From assembly GCA_023400405.1 (NCBI GenBank), contig JAEXFD010000044.1:93799-157798 (forward strand): DNA of 64,000 nt, in the 5' to 3' direction. The stretch's first letter is position 1; every line of letters begins with the position of its first letter. This DNA comes from Pseudomonadota bacterium (GTDB lineage Bacteria; Pseudomonadota; Alphaproteobacteria; Sphingomonadales; Sphingomonadaceae). The notes below the pieces were generated by a model. The model saw nothing but the letters and a program-made list of their open reading frames with translations. It made no database searches and had not been told where the DNA came from. Shown piece by piece: positions 37,329-46,261 of this stretch. A program made the translations under genes and the position numbers.

Positions 37329-37505
37329 GGCGCGCTCCTTGGCCGCGCGCTCGCCGCCTGTCCAGCTTGACTCGCAGCGCCTTGCCCGCTAACCGCGCGC
37401 CTTCGCAATGGCCCCGCACCCCGGTGAAGCGGCGGCCCTGCCTCTCCCAGAGACAAGCAGAGCGACGACCGGGACCAACGTTGTTCGTATTGCAAAGGAT
37501 TAGAA

Positions 37506-38120
37506 ATGTCGAAGCGCTCCAGCGCCAAGTACAAGCTCGATCGCCGCATGGGCGAGAACATCTGGGGGCGTCCCAAGTCCCCGGTGAACAAGCGCGAATA
37601 CGGCCCCGGCCAGCACGGCCAGCGCCGCAAGGGCAAGATGTCGGACTTCGGCCTCCAGCTCCGCGCCAAGCAGAAGCTCAAGGGCTATTACGGCGACGTC
37701 ACCGAGAAGCAGTTCAAGAAGGCCTATGAGGACGCGTCCAAGATGAAGGGCGATACCTCGCAGAACCTGATCGGCCTGCTCGAAATGCGCCTCGACATGA
37801 TCGTCTATCGCGCCAAGTTCGCGCCGACGATCTTCGCCGCGCGCCAGCTCGTCAATCACGGCCATGTCCGCGTCGATGGCGAGAAGTGCAACATCGGTTC
37901 GCGCCGGATCAAGCCCGGCCAGGAAATCTCGCTCAGCTCCAAGGCGCAGGAAATGGCGCTGGTGATGGAGGCGCAGAGCCTCGCCGAGCGCGACATCCCC
38001 GATTATGTCGCTCCGGACGGCGCCTCGAAGGTCACCTTCACGCGCATTCCGACGCTCGACGAAGTGCCCTATCCGGTGAAGATGGAGCCGAACCTGGTCG
38101 TCGAGTTCTACTCGCGCTAA
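37506..38120 (+). CDS. rpsD: 30S ribosomal protein S4
   Basis: A 204-residue small-subunit assembly protein that binds 16S rRNA. The N-terminal [24 protein letters not shown] and the S4 RNA-binding domain ([31 protein letters not shown]) are present. The N-terminal zinc-binding Cys motif of some S4 proteins is absent, as is normal for this group. AAAGGA precedes the ATG. It is a stand-alone gene with a strong terminator (38143-38176). Confidence 0.98.
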   Translation: MSKRSSAKYKLDRRMGENIWGRPKSPVNKREYGPGQHGQRRKGKMSDFGLQLRAKQKLKGYYGDVTEKQFKKAYEDASKMKGDTSQNLIGLLEMRLDMIVYRAKFAPTIFAARQLVNHGHVRVDGEKCNIGSRRIKPGQEISLSSKAQEMALVMEAQSLAERDIPDYVAPDGASKVTFTRIPTLDEVPYPVKMEPNLVVEFYSR

Positions 38121-38142
38121 AATCCGGTTCCGTTCGGAAGCG

Positions 38143-38176
38143 AAAAGAGGGCGGTCCTTCGGGGCCGCCCTTTTTC
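38143..38176. terminator. Rho-independent terminator after rpsD (bidirectional)
   Basis: AGGGCGG (38148-38154) pairs with CCGCCCT (38165-38171), extended by further G-C pairs, followed by TTTTT on the plus strand and AAAA upstream for the minus strand. It separates rpsD from the convergent S9 peptidase gene. Confidence 0.92.
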
Positions 38177-38178
38177 GT

Positions 38179-40155
38179 CTAGAGCCCCAGGCTGGCGCGC
38201 AGGAACGTGTCGGCCTTGTCGAGCAGCTGGATGCGGGCATTATCGTCATCGAGCTGGTGGTCGAGGCCCTTGAACTCGACATAATCGACCTTGCGGCCGG
38301 CATCGCGCAGCTTGTCGCGCATCAACCGCGATTCCCCGACGCCAACATTCTGATCGATATCGCCGTGGAAGAGCAGCACCGGCGCCTTGATCCGTTCGGC
38401 GTTGCGCGCCGGCGATCCTTCGCGCACGTGCTGCCCGTGGCCGATGAAGCGATCGACCACGTCGGCGCTGGTGAAGCCGCTCGCTTCCTGGCGCAGCGAT
38501 TCGAGATCGGTGACCGGCGCGACGGCGACGATCGCCTTGAACAGGTTGGGGTCGAGCACCGCGGACTGCAGTGCCGCATAGCCGCCATAGGACCAGCCGA
38601 CGATCGCGAGCTTCTCCGGCTTGGCGATGCCCTGCGCCACCAGCCAGCGGCCGGCATCGTCGACGTCGCCGATCGCGGTCTTCCAGGATTGGAAGCCGTT
38701 CTTCTGGAACCAGGCATCGCCATAGCCGGCCGAGCCGCGGAAATTCGGCTGGAGCACGGCATAGCCGCGCGCGGCAAAGAACTGGGCGAGCCAGTCAAAG
38801 CCCCATTCGTCGCGCGCGCCGGGGCCGCCATGCGGCATCACGATCGCCGGAAGGCCCTTCCCGGTGCTGCCCACCGGTAGTGTCAGATAGCCGGGGATCG
38901 AAGTGCCGTCGGCGGCGGGGTAGGTGACCGGCTTCACGGTCGCTAGCTTCACCGAGGCGAGCTGCTGCCGCGCCGGGAACAGCTCGGCGAGATGCCGGCT
39001 GGTCTTGTCGAAAAGATAATAATAGCCGGGATTGGTATCGCTGCCGGTGTAGATCAGCAGCTGGTTCTCGTCTGCGCTCGCATCGAGGATCGCCACCGCG
39101 GGATTGCCGGGCAGCGCCTTGCCGAGCGCCGTGCGCAGTTTTTCGAGTTGCGGATCGAAATAATCGACCTGGCGCGTGTCGGTGGCATAGCTCACACCCA
39201 CCACGCGCTGCTGCCGCCCGACTTGGACGAGACCATCGACATCGACTTGGGGATGGGCGCGGATGAGTGTGCGGGTCAGCTTGCCGTCGAGCGACAGGCT
39301 GAACAGCGCCTTCCGGCCGTCCTGGTTATCGAACCCGTAAACGACATCGGCAATGGGATCGACGGCGTACGGATTGAATCCGCTGAACCGGCCCGCACCG
39401 TCGTAGGTCAGCGTGCCGAGGGGCTTCCAGTCGCGACTGTCCTTGGTGCGGTAGAGATAGTCGATCTTGCCGGCGAGATAGCCGCCGGCACGGGTCTGCT
39501 CCACGCCCATCACGCGGACATTGCCATGGCCGTCGCTGATATATTCGCTCGCGTTCATGCGCGGTCGCTCGATCAGCTTGCGCTTGAGCGATGTCGCATC
39601 GACCAGTTCGACGCCGCGTCCCTCGTCGGACTTGGCGAGATGAGTGCCCGTGGTCTGCTCGGGAACGAAGTCGCGTGTCATCAGCACCGACCCGTCCGAA
39701 CCATTGGGACCCCAGTCGATCACGCGGCCGCCGGACTGCATGATGCCGAGCGCATTTGCGCCGACACGGCCGCTCAGTTCCTTCATGCCGCTCCCGTCGC
39801 TGTTGAGCGAGATCATCCGCGAGAAGCCCAGCCGCTCGCCGAGATTGATGCTGGTCGTGAAGGTGCAGACGATCCGCGTGGCGCTCGCCCAATCGCAACT
39901 GCGCAGCGTTTCCGGATTGCCGTCGGCACGCAGGATATAGGCGGTCTTCCCGGTGGCCGGATCGGCGACCATGGCGGCATTGCCGCGCCCCTGGACCGCA
40001 ATGAGCGCCACGACATGCTTGCCGTCGGGCGCCAGGCTGACCTGCTGGATGTTCTCGCGCGCGCCGAACTGCTTCGCAGCGTCGCTCTGCGCCCAAGCCT
40101 GGCTCGACGCCAGCAATGAGGCGCCAGCAAACGCTGCCCTGGAAAGCCTGCCCAT
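38179..40155 (-). CDS. Secreted S9-family prolyl oligopeptidase-like peptidase
   Basis: A 658-residue exported alpha/beta-hydrolase peptidase. The signal peptide (MGRLSRAAFAGASLLASSQAWA) precedes a beta-propeller-like region (to about 400), then the hydrolase domain. That domain has HGGPGARDEWGF, NFRGSAGYGDAW, the nucleophile motif GWSYGGYAA, Asp in FHGDIDQNV and His in GLDHQLDD. ATG 40155 is chosen because GGAGGGGGATC precedes it. S9 peptidases of this layout clip short peptides in the periplasm; the exact specificity is unknown. Confidence 0.92.
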   Translation of the reverse strand: MGRLSRAAFAGASLLASSQAWAQSDAAKQFGARENIQQVSLAPDGKHVVALIAVQGRGNAAMVADPATGKTAYILRADGNPETLRSCDWASATRIVCTFTTSINLGERLGFSRMISLNSDGSGMKELSGRVGANALGIMQSGGRVIDWGPNGSDGSVLMTRDFVPEQTTGTHLAKSDEGRGVELVDATSLKRKLIERPRMNASEYISDGHGNVRVMGVEQTRAGGYLAGKIDYLYRTKDSRDWKPLGTLTYDGAGRFSGFNPYAVDPIADVVYGFDNQDGRKALFSLSLDGKLTRTLIRAHPQVDVDGLVQVGRQQRVVGVSYATDTRQVDYFDPQLEKLRTALGKALPGNPAVAILDASADENQLLIYTGSDTNPGYYYLFDKTSRHLAELFPARQQLASVKLATVKPVTYPAADGTSIPGYLTLPVGSTGKGLPAIVMPHGGPGARDEWGFDWLAQFFAARGYAVLQPNFRGSAGYGDAWFQKNGFQSWKTAIGDVDDAGRWLVAQGIAKPEKLAIVGWSYGGYAALQSAVLDPNLFKAIVAVAPVTDLESLRQEASGFTSADVVDRFIGHGQHVREGSPARNAERIKAPVLLFHGDIDQNVGVGESRLMRDKLRDAGRKVDYVEFKGLDHQLDDDNARIQLLDKADTFLRASLGL

Positions 40156-40229
40156 GATCCCCCTCCGGATGTTGCCCATGGCCAGCTTATCCCGATGATT
40201 CGTCCAGGCAAGCCGGATTCAACGGGCGA

Positions 40230-40458
40230 TTCTGGGGGCGATTATGGGCGCTTGCGCGGAGTAGGCACGGACCCTTCCGCGGCCGCGCGATGACCTATTA
40301 TGGCCGCTGGGCCTACAAATATGGAGAAGCCGCGCGCCAGGGCGCGGCCGGGGCGATCATCATCCACGATACCGAGCCCGAGGCCTATGGCTGGGGCACG
40401 GCGGCGACCTTCGCCAGCTCGACGACGCGATGGACGAAGCGCGCTCGGCTGATGGGGC
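40230..40458 (+). pseudogene. Remnant of an M28-family metallopeptidase (PA-domain fragment)
   Basis: The frame through 40265-40395 encodes [20 protein letters not shown] followed by [20 protein letters not shown]. That is the protease-associated insert found in bacterial M28 zinc peptidases. No start with a ribosome site, no catalytic domain and no continuation after GWG is present; the frame then runs into unrelated bases and the 3' end of xth. It is a small decayed fragment of a larger gene. Confidence 0.7.
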
Positions 40459-41232
40459 TCAGTCGGCGAGTTCGATCCACGCGGGCGCATGGTCGCTGGT
40501 CTTTTCCCAGCCGCGCACTTCGCGATCGACCTCGGCCTTGCGCAGCCGCTTGGCTGCCGGGGCGTTGAGCAGCAGGTGGTCGATCCTCAGCCCGGCATTG
40601 CGGGCATAGGCGTTCCGGAAATAGTCCCAGAAGGTGTAGATCGTTTCGCCGGGATGGAGGTGGCGCAGCGCGTCGGTCCAGCCCTGGTCGAGCAGCGCGG
40701 CATAGGCGGCGCGGGCCTCGGGCGCGAACAGGGCGTCGTCGAGCCAGCGCTCGGGCTTGTAGACGTCGAGATCGGTCGGCATCACGTTATAGTCGCCGGC
40801 CAGCACCACCGGCTCGGACAGGCCGACCAGCGCCTTCGCCCGCTCGGCGAAGCGCGCCATCCATCTGAGCTTGTAGTCGAACTTGGGGCCCGGCTTGGGA
40901 TTGCCGTTGGGCAGATAGAGCCCGCCGACCAGCACGCCGTTCACCGCCGCCTCGATATAGCGGCTCTGCACGTCCTCTGGATCGCCGGGCAGGCCGCGAT
41001 GCGTCTCGAGCGGATCGCAGCCGCGCGCAAGGATGGCGACGCCGTTCCAACTCTTCTGGCCGTGCCACACCGCGCCATAGCCGGCGTCGCGGATCGCGGC
41101 TTCGGGAAATTTCTCCTGCGGCGCCTTGAGCTCCTGCAGGCACACCACGTCGGGCGCGGTCTCGGCGAGCCAGCGCAGCAGCACTGGCAGGCGTCCGTTG
41201 ACGCCGTTGACATTGTAGGTCGCGATTCTCAC
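40459..41232 (-). CDS. xth: Exodeoxyribonuclease III
   Basis: A 257-residue AP endonuclease/3'-5' exonuclease of base-excision repair. Motifs: [28 protein letters not shown] (catalytic Glu), [26 protein letters not shown] (Asp and Asn), and [23 protein letters not shown] with final SDHAP (Asp-His). The ATG at 41232 gives the standard [12 protein letters not shown]. It follows the FNR-type gene on the same strand by a six-base gap. Confidence 0.97.
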   Translation of the reverse strand: MRIATYNVNGVNGRLPVLLRWLAETAPDVVCLQELKAPQEKFPEAAIRDAGYGAVWHGQKSWNGVAILARGCDPLETHRGLPGDPEDVQSRYIEAAVNGVLVGGLYLPNGNPKPGPKFDYKLRWMARFAERAKALVGLSEPVVLAGDYNVMPTDLDVYKPERWLDDALFAPEARAAYAALLDQGWTDALRHLHPGETIYTFWDYFRNAYARNAGLRIDHLLLNAPAAKRLRKAEVDREVRGWEKTSDHAPAWIELAD

Positions 41233-41238
41233 ACGGCC

Positions 41239-41949
41239 TTATGCCGCGGCGGCGCTTTCGGTTCCGCCGAGCTTGGCGCGATCGCGGATCGTGATGCCGC
41301 GCGCACCGTTGAGCGCGATCGCGCCCTCGGCCTTGAAGCGGCTGAGCTGGCGGCTCACCGTCTCGATGGTGAGGCCGAGCAGCTCGGCGATTTCGCCGCG
41401 CGTCATCGGCAGGTCGAAGCTCACCGGGCCGAACGCGAAGGCGCGGCAGCCGTTCGATCGGTCGGCGAGATCGAGCAGGAGCGAGCCGAGCTTCTCGGCC
41501 GCCGAGAGCCGGGCGAGGGCGAGCATCCGCCCGCGCGCCTCGTCCAGCGCGGCGAAGGTGCGTTCGAGCAACAGCCGCTCCATCCGCCCGCGATCCTCGA
41601 GCAACCGCTCGAACGGCCCGCGCGGAAATACGCACAGCTCGACTTCGCCCAATGCGGTGGCGGTGAAGCCCGCCTCTTCGGCAAAGGGCCGGCCGACGAA
41701 ATCGGCAGGATAGAGCAGGCCGACGATCTGCTCGCGCCCGTCGGCGGTGGAGACGGTCATCTTCATCACGCCGGAGAGGAGGTTGCCGCAGAGCAGGCTC
41801 TCGCCGCCCTCCCAGATCAGCGTCTCGCCACGGCCGAGCTTGCGCCGCCGCCCAAGCGCGTTGAGCGCCGAAAGCTCGGCGTCGGACAGGCTGCCGCACA
41901 GCGCGCGATCGCGCACCGCGCAGTCGGAGCAGATGCGTTGCGTCTCCAT
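41239..41949 (-). CDS. FNR/FixK-type regulator with [4Fe-4S] cysteines
   Basis: A 236-residue Crp/Fnr-family regulator. Cys7, Cys10 and Cys18 (ICSDCAVRDRALC) plus Cys106 (EVELCVFPRG) match the spacing of FNR iron-sulfur ligands, so it likely senses oxygen. A cyclic-nucleotide-type barrel follows. The C-terminal winged helix has the FNR recognition pattern ExxSR in LTIETVSRQLSRFKAEG, which reads TTGAT-N4-ATCAA. Two such boxes lie 19-47 bases upstream of its own start, implying autoregulation and control of the divergent small gene. Confidence 0.92.
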   Translation of the reverse strand: METQRICSDCAVRDRALCGSLSDAELSALNALGRRRKLGRGETLIWEGGESLLCGNLLSGVMKMTVSTADGREQIVGLLYPADFVGRPFAEEAGFTATALGEVELCVFPRGPFERLLEDRGRMERLLLERTFAALDEARGRMLALARLSAAEKLGSLLLDLADRSNGCRAFAFGPVSFDLPMTRGEIAELLGLTIETVSRQLSRFKAEGAIALNGARGITIRDRAKLGGTESAAAA

Positions 41950-41967
41950 GCCGCTGCTATGCGAGTT

Positions 41968-41981
41968 TTGATCCGCATCAA
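41968..41981. promoter_or_regulatory. FNR box 1 (perfect consensus)
   Basis: TTGATCCGCATCAA exactly matches the FNR consensus TTGAT-N4-ATCAA. It is 19 bases upstream of the FNR-type gene start and 72 bases upstream of the divergent 31-residue gene. Confidence 0.85.
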
Positions 41982-41982
41982 T

Positions 41983-41996
41983 TTGATTCCGGTCAA
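41983..41996. promoter_or_regulatory. FNR box 2 (one mismatch)
   Basis: TTGATTCCGGTCAA differs from the FNR consensus by one base in the right half. It is spaced 15 bases from box 1, so two dimers would sit side by side on the divergent promoter. Confidence 0.75.
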
Positions 41997-42052
41997 ACGC
42001 TCGGCATTTCGTCGCGCGCACATCCCCGGGCATCAGCCAAGGAGTGCCTGCG

Positions 42053-42148
42053 ATGTTCCTCTATCTAGCCGTGGCCGCGTTCGGCCTGTTCGCCGCCGCC
42101 GTCGCCTTCCTCTCGATCGAGGACGCGGTCCGCTTCCGCGGGCGCTGA
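42053..42148 (+). CDS. 31-residue single-pass membrane protein
   Basis: A very short gene: MFLYLAVAAFGLFAAAVAFL followed by SIEDAVRFRGR. The first 20 residues form one membrane helix and the charged tail would face the cytosol. AAGGAG sits nine bases upstream of the ATG, an excellent ribosome site. It is divergent from the FNR-type gene with two FNR boxes between them, so it is probably induced or repressed by low oxygen. Size and shape resemble small subunits of oxidases or transporters (CydX-, CcoQ-, KdpF-like), but the sequence matches none that I know. It overlaps the 3' end of the antisense acetyltransferase gene. Confidence 0.65.
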   Translation: MFLYLAVAAFGLFAAAVAFLSIEDAVRFRGR

Positions 42149-43246
42149 CGGGGGCTCGGTCCGGCCGCTCCGCCGCCACAGCGCGGCGAGCAGCCGGGCA
42201 GCGAGCGCATCGAGTCCCGGGCGGACGAACAGCCAGTCGCGGATCGCCGGCCCCTTGGCGGCGCCGATCACCTGCTTGTAGCCGCTGTCGCCCGCGCCCC
42301 AATCGACCTTGGTCATGCCATCGTCGATCGCGCGGACGAGGTTGCGATAATAGAGCAGCTTGCCCGGCGAATGCTTGGCGAAGGCGGGGTCATAGCTGTT
42401 CGCGACTGCATATTTGAGTGCGCCGGCGTTGAGATCGAACGAAAAGGCCGCCGGCGCCCCGTCGATGCGCAACACGGCTGCCCAGAGCATCTCGGCGATC
42501 ACCGGATCGGCCGCCGCGGCGCGCCAAAAGGCGCCATGTCCCGTCGCGGTGAACTTGGCGTCCGAGCCGTCGGTGCGGGCGGCAATCCAGCTCTTTTCCT
42601 CGACCGCGGCGAGCGCGTCGAACGCGGCGTCGTTCCAGTCACCGCCGCTGACGAACGCCCAGTCGAGCGTGCCGTGCCCGGCCAGATGCTTTTCGTGGAA
42701 GCGGTTCTTGCGCAGCGTCGAGTTGCGCGGCCAAGTACCTTCCGCGCGCTGCGCCGCCATGTCGAGCAGGAAGCTGTCGGCGACGAAGCGGTCGAGCACT
42801 GCCCAGCCCTGACCCCGCGCGGCTTCCTTGAGCAGTTCGAGCCCCGGATCGCCGTCATAGACCGGCCCGACGCGCAGCGCCCGCGCTTCGCGCGCGAGCC
42901 GCGGCAGCAGTTTCTCGACCGCCTCGACTCCGGCATCCTCGCGCACCGGGAAGCCGCGGAACGGCCAGTAGCAGCCGGGCACGGACACCAATTTCGCCCA
43001 GCCCGGCCCGCTCGCCACGATCGGCAGCGCCGCCACCGGCTCGCCTTCGCGCAGCACCGTGATCGTTCGCGCCGCGCCGCCATAGGCCTTGAGCGCGGCG
43101 GCATACCAGCCATAGCGCAGGAAACGGTGGGTCGGCGCGGCGCCGGCCGCGACCGTGTCGATCGCCGAAGCGAGCCCGTCGACGCAATCGACCGCGAGCG
43201 CCGGCGGCAGGCGCGTGAATTCCCCGAGCGGCATCGGCTTCGACAT
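42065..43246 (-). CDS. GNAT/CelD-type acetyltransferase-like protein
   Basis: A 393-residue protein with the BioF2/CelD-type acetyltransferase domain (PF13480-like). Diagnostic stretches: FLRYGWYAAALKAYGG, STLRKNRFHEKHLAGHG, EEKSWIA and HSPGKLLYYRNLVRAIDDGMTKVDWGAGDSGYKQ. Such proteins are found in exopolysaccharide and cellulose clusters. No such cluster is nearby, so the acceptor is unknown. The last 35 residues are low-complexity and antisense to the 31-residue gene, so the natural end may be earlier or the overlap real. Confidence 0.82.
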   Translation of the reverse strand: MSKPMPLGEFTRLPPALAVDCVDGLASAIDTVAAGAAPTHRFLRYGWYAAALKAYGGAARTITVLREGEPVAALPIVASGPGWAKLVSVPGCYWPFRGFPVREDAGVEAVEKLLPRLAREARALRVGPVYDGDPGLELLKEAARGQGWAVLDRFVADSFLLDMAAQRAEGTWPRNSTLRKNRFHEKHLAGHGTLDWAFVSGGDWNDAAFDALAAVEEKSWIAARTDGSDAKFTATGHGAFWRAAAADPVIAEMLWAAVLRIDGAPAAFSFDLNAGALKYAVANSYDPAFAKHSPGKLLYYRNLVRAIDDGMTKVDWGAGDSGYKQVIGAAKGPAIRDWLFVRPGLDALAARLLAALWRRSGRTEPPSAPAEADRVLDREEGDGGGEQAERGHG

Positions 43247-43292
43247 GGCGAGCGGCTTAGCGCGCCACCCGTTACCAAGCGGTGAGCGGGGC

Positions 43293-43652
43293 TCAGGCGG
43301 CGCGCACCCAGGCCCGCGCCGCCTCGAGCTCGGCCAGCGGAAAGGTCTTCACTTCGGCCGAGACCATGACGCTGCTCGCCCGCGTCATCGCCTCGATCCA
43401 GCCGATATCGGTGACGATCGCGACGCGCCGCACCTTGCCCATATGGCCGACGCCCCAGCGGATGTCCTTCCACCAGGCGGCGAGTTCCATTCCCGAGAAG
43501 CTGCGCACCAGCGCCAGCGCGGAGAGGCCGCCCTTGTCGGCGATCACCGACTCCATCGCCATCACGCCGGCATCATATTCGGCCTTGGTCACGCCGCCTT
43601 CCACGACGAACTCGATTACGCCCGCCTCGCCATCGGTTTCGAAGGTCATCAT
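43293..43652 (-). CDS. SpoIIAA-like (STAS-related) protein
   Basis: A 119-residue protein with the SpoIIAA-like fold seen in PF11964 proteins: GEAGVIEFVVEGGVTKAEYDAGV, LVRSFSGMELAAWWKDIRWG and RRVAIVTDIGWIEAMTRASSVM. These are small cytosolic proteins of unknown role, sometimes linked to stress or membranes. Two adjacent ATG codons (43652 and 43649) could start it. It is divergent from the DUF2721 gene 44 bases away. Confidence 0.75.
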   Translation of the reverse strand: MMTFETDGEAGVIEFVVEGGVTKAEYDAGVMAMESVIADKGGLSALALVRSFSGMELAAWWKDIRWGVGHMGKVRRVAIVTDIGWIEAMTRASSVMVSAEVKTFPLAELEAARAWVRAA

Positions 43653-43696
43653 CGCATCTTCCCTCCTTCTCGCCAGCCCTGCATAAGCCTTGATCG

Positions 43697-44158
43697 ATGG
43701 AAGGTCCCTATCTCTCGACGGTTTCGGAGACGATCCAGGCGGCGATCGCGCCGGTGTTCCTGCTTGCGGGCATCGGATCGTTCCTCAATGTGATGGTCGG
43801 CCGGCTCGCGCGCATCGTCGATCGCGCCCGCGGCATCGAGCAGCTCCACCCGCGCTCGACCGGCCCCGAGCACGACCGCCACGTCTGGGAACTGCGCATC
43901 ATCGATCGCCGCATCTCGGTGATCAACAACGCGATCTTCCTGTGCACCGCGAGTGGGCTCGCGATCTGCTGCGTGGTCGCGCTGATGTTCGTCGCGCGGC
44001 TCGCCAATCTCCATGTCGGCGTCTGGGTGGCGATCGCCTTCATCATCTCGATGCTGCTGCTGATCAGCGGGCTGATCTATTTCCTGATCGAAGTGCGCAT
44101 GTCGCTCGAGGCGATCCATGTCCGCGAGGAATTGTTGGAGCTGGATCGCAAGCCATGA
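43697..44158 (+). CDS. DUF2721-family membrane protein
   Basis: A 153-residue protein with three membrane helices and a DUF2721 pattern: AIAPVFLLAGIGSFLNVMVGRLARIVDRAR (helix 1 and cytosolic Arg-rich loop), LRIIDRRISVINNAIFLCTASGLAICCVVALMF and VWVAIAFIISMLLLISGLIYFLIEVRMSL. It overlaps the DUF4345 gene by 4 bases (ATGA). The function is unknown. Confidence 0.85.
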   Translation: MEGPYLSTVSETIQAAIAPVFLLAGIGSFLNVMVGRLARIVDRARGIEQLHPRSTGPEHDRHVWELRIIDRRISVINNAIFLCTASGLAICCVVALMFVARLANLHVGVWVAIAFIISMLLLISGLIYFLIEVRMSLEAIHVREELLELDRKP

Positions 44159-44553
44159 GCCCCGCCGCCGAGAAGCAGCTGCTCCAGGTTGTCATGCTGC
44201 TGGTGCTGCTCGTGCCGCTCGCCGGCAGCCTGATCGGCATCGCGCGCGGCCCCGAAGGGTTCGACCGGGCGGCGAGCGGCATCACGCTCGACAGCCATTT
44301 CCGCTATCTCTCGGGCCTGCTCCTCGCGATGACGCTGCTCTTCGCGAGCTGCGTCCCGGCGATCGAGCGGCGCGGCGCGCGGCTGCGGCTGATCGCGGTG
44401 CTGCCGATCACCGGCGGCCTTGCCCGGCTGCTCTCGCTCGTCGTCGCCGGCCGCCCCGGCGAGGCGCATCTCGCCGCGCTCTTCATCGAACTCGGCGTGG
44501 TGCCGCTGGTGTTGCTCTGGCAGGCGAGGCTCGCCCGGCGCTTCCCCGCCTAG
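44155..44553 (+). CDS. DUF4345-family membrane protein
   Basis: A 132-residue protein with four hydrophobic helices, including LLQVVMLLVLLVPLAGSLIGI, YLSGLLLAMTLLFASCVP, LIAVLPITGGLARLLSLV and LAALFIELGVVPLVLLW. The DUF4345 signature is DSHFRYLSGLLLAMTL with the following PAIERRGARLRLI. It is translationally coupled to the DUF2721 gene and ends overlapping the convergent amidase stop by 4 bases. Confidence 0.8.
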   Translation: MSPAAEKQLLQVVMLLVLLVPLAGSLIGIARGPEGFDRAASGITLDSHFRYLSGLLLAMTLLFASCVPAIERRGARLRLIAVLPITGGLARLLSLVVAGRPGEAHLAALFIELGVVPLVLLWQARLARRFPA

Positions 44554-46190
44554 AGCTGGCGCGGGCCGAGATCGGCGGGAATCGTCGGCAGATATTTCGG
44601 CGGCACGCGGGCGTGCGTCGCCTGTTCATAGGCATAGCCGGCCTGGAGCAGCAGCGCCTCCGAATAGGCGGTGCCGATGAACGACAAGCCGGCAGGCAGC
44701 CCGTTCACTAGCCCCATCGGCACGGTGAGGTGCGGATAGCCCGAGACCGCCGGCAATCTGCTCGCCGAAGGCCCTTCGGATTGGTCACCGTGCGCCGGGT
44801 CGCTCAGCCAGGCTGTGCCATAGGTCGGCGTCACCAGCAGCTGCACGCCGCCGGCCTTGAGCATCGCGTCGATGCCCTCCGGTCCGGCGAGCCGCTGCGA
44901 TTTGGCGAGCGCCGCCTGATAGTCGGGATCCTCAAGGCCCCTGGTCGCCTCGGACTTCACGAAGGTTTCCTGCCCGAAGAACGGCATCTCGGCCGCCTTG
45001 TGCGCTTCGTTGAAGGCAATGAGGTCGGCCAGCGTCTTCGTCGTCACGCTTGCCGGGGTGGTGGCGAGATAGGCGGCGAGATCGGCCTTCAGCTCGGTGT
45101 GCAGCACCAGGCTCTCGGCCTCGCCCAACCCGTTCAGCTCGGGCAGCTTCACTTCGACGAGCTCGGCTCCCGCCAGCTTCAGCTCGTCGAGCGCCTGGTC
45201 GAAGCGGCCGGCGAGGCTTTCGGCCATTTCGGGCTTCCAATAGCCGATCTTGAGCCCCTTGAGCCCGTCCGGGCTCAGCCCCTTGGCATAATCCTTCCTG
45301 TGCTTGTCGGCATCCTTGGTCGCCGGATCGGCGGGATCGCTGCCCACCATCGCGCCGAACAGGATCGCGACGTCCTTCACGCTGCGGCCCATCGGTCCGG
45401 GCGTATCCTGGCTATGGCTGATCGGCACCACGCCGGTGCGGCTGACCAGGCCGACGGTGGGCTTCAGCCCGACCAGCCCGTTCATCGCCGCGGGGCATAC
45501 GACCGAACCGTCGGTCTCGGTCCCCACTGCCACCGCGGCGAGGCTCGCCGCCACCGCTGCACCCGATCCGCTCGACGATCCGCAGGCCGATCGATCGAGC
45601 GCATAGGGGTTCTTGACCAGCCCGCCCACCGCGCTCCAGCCGCTCATCGAATGGTTCGAGCGGATGTTCGCCCATTCGGAGAGGTTGGTCTTGCCGAGGA
45701 TGATCGCCCCCGCCGTGCGCAGCCGCGCGACCAGCGGCGCGTCGCGGCCGGTATCGTTGTTGGCGAGCGCCAGGCTGCCCGCGGTGGTGGGCATGTTCTG
45801 CGTCTCGATATTGTCCTTGATCAGCACCGGGATGCCGTCGAGCGGTCCGAGCGGCTTGCCTGCCTTGCGCCGCGCGTCGCTGTCGCGGGCATCGGCGCGC
45901 AGGTCCTTGGCCGGGGCGGTGACGATGACCGAGCGCAGCGTCGGCCCGGCGCGATCGATCGCCTCGATCCGCTCCATATAGGCCTCGACCAAGAAGGCGC
46001 TGTCCACTCTGCCGTTGGCGAGCATCGCATCGAGGGCTTCGATCGAGGTCTCGACGACGCCCGGCACCGGCGTTTCCTGGATGACGATCGTGTCTGCGTT
46101 AGGCGCGGGGGCGGGAGCCGGCGCCTCCTGCGCAAGGGCAGGTGCTGCTGCTGCCAATGCCACCGCCAGCGCTGCCAGTCCCGTCCGCAT
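44550..46190 (-). CDS. Exported amidase-signature hydrolase
   Basis: A 546-residue amidase-signature enzyme with a signal peptide (MRTGLAALAVALAAAAPALA). The Ser-cis-Ser-Lys triad is visible as Lys in GIPVLIKDNIET, the glycine/serine-rich RSACGSSSGSGAAVAASL, and the nucleophile region VGTETDGSVVCPAAMNG. Export makes it distinct from GatA; it probably hydrolyses amides or amino-acid derivatives in the periplasm. It is a single gene convergent with DUF4345. Confidence 0.9.
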   Translation of the reverse strand: MRTGLAALAVALAAAAPALAQEAPAPAPAPNADTIVIQETPVPGVVETSIEALDAMLANGRVDSAFLVEAYMERIEAIDRAGPTLRSVIVTAPAKDLRADARDSDARRKAGKPLGPLDGIPVLIKDNIETQNMPTTAGSLALANNDTGRDAPLVARLRTAGAIILGKTNLSEWANIRSNHSMSGWSAVGGLVKNPYALDRSACGSSSGSGAAVAASLAAVAVGTETDGSVVCPAAMNGLVGLKPTVGLVSRTGVVPISHSQDTPGPMGRSVKDVAILFGAMVGSDPADPATKDADKHRKDYAKGLSPDGLKGLKIGYWKPEMAESLAGRFDQALDELKLAGAELVEVKLPELNGLGEAESLVLHTELKADLAAYLATTPASVTTKTLADLIAFNEAHKAAEMPFFGQETFVKSEATRGLEDPDYQAALAKSQRLAGPEGIDAMLKAGGVQLLVTPTYGTAWLSDPAHGDQSEGPSASRLPAVSGYPHLTVPMGLVNGLPAGLSFIGTAYSEALLLQAGYAYEQATHARVPPKYLPTIPADLGPRQL

Positions 46191-46261
46191 AGTCGCTCCT
46201 TCAATCCGATCGGCCGCAGCCTAGCGGGTGGGGGGCAAGCTGCAACTGCAGCCGGCTTCCC

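Noticed and set aside
37329..37505. Hidden small gene upstream of rpsD
   Set aside because: All short frames lack a ribosome site and plausible protein composition; the stretch is best read as the rpsD promoter and leader.
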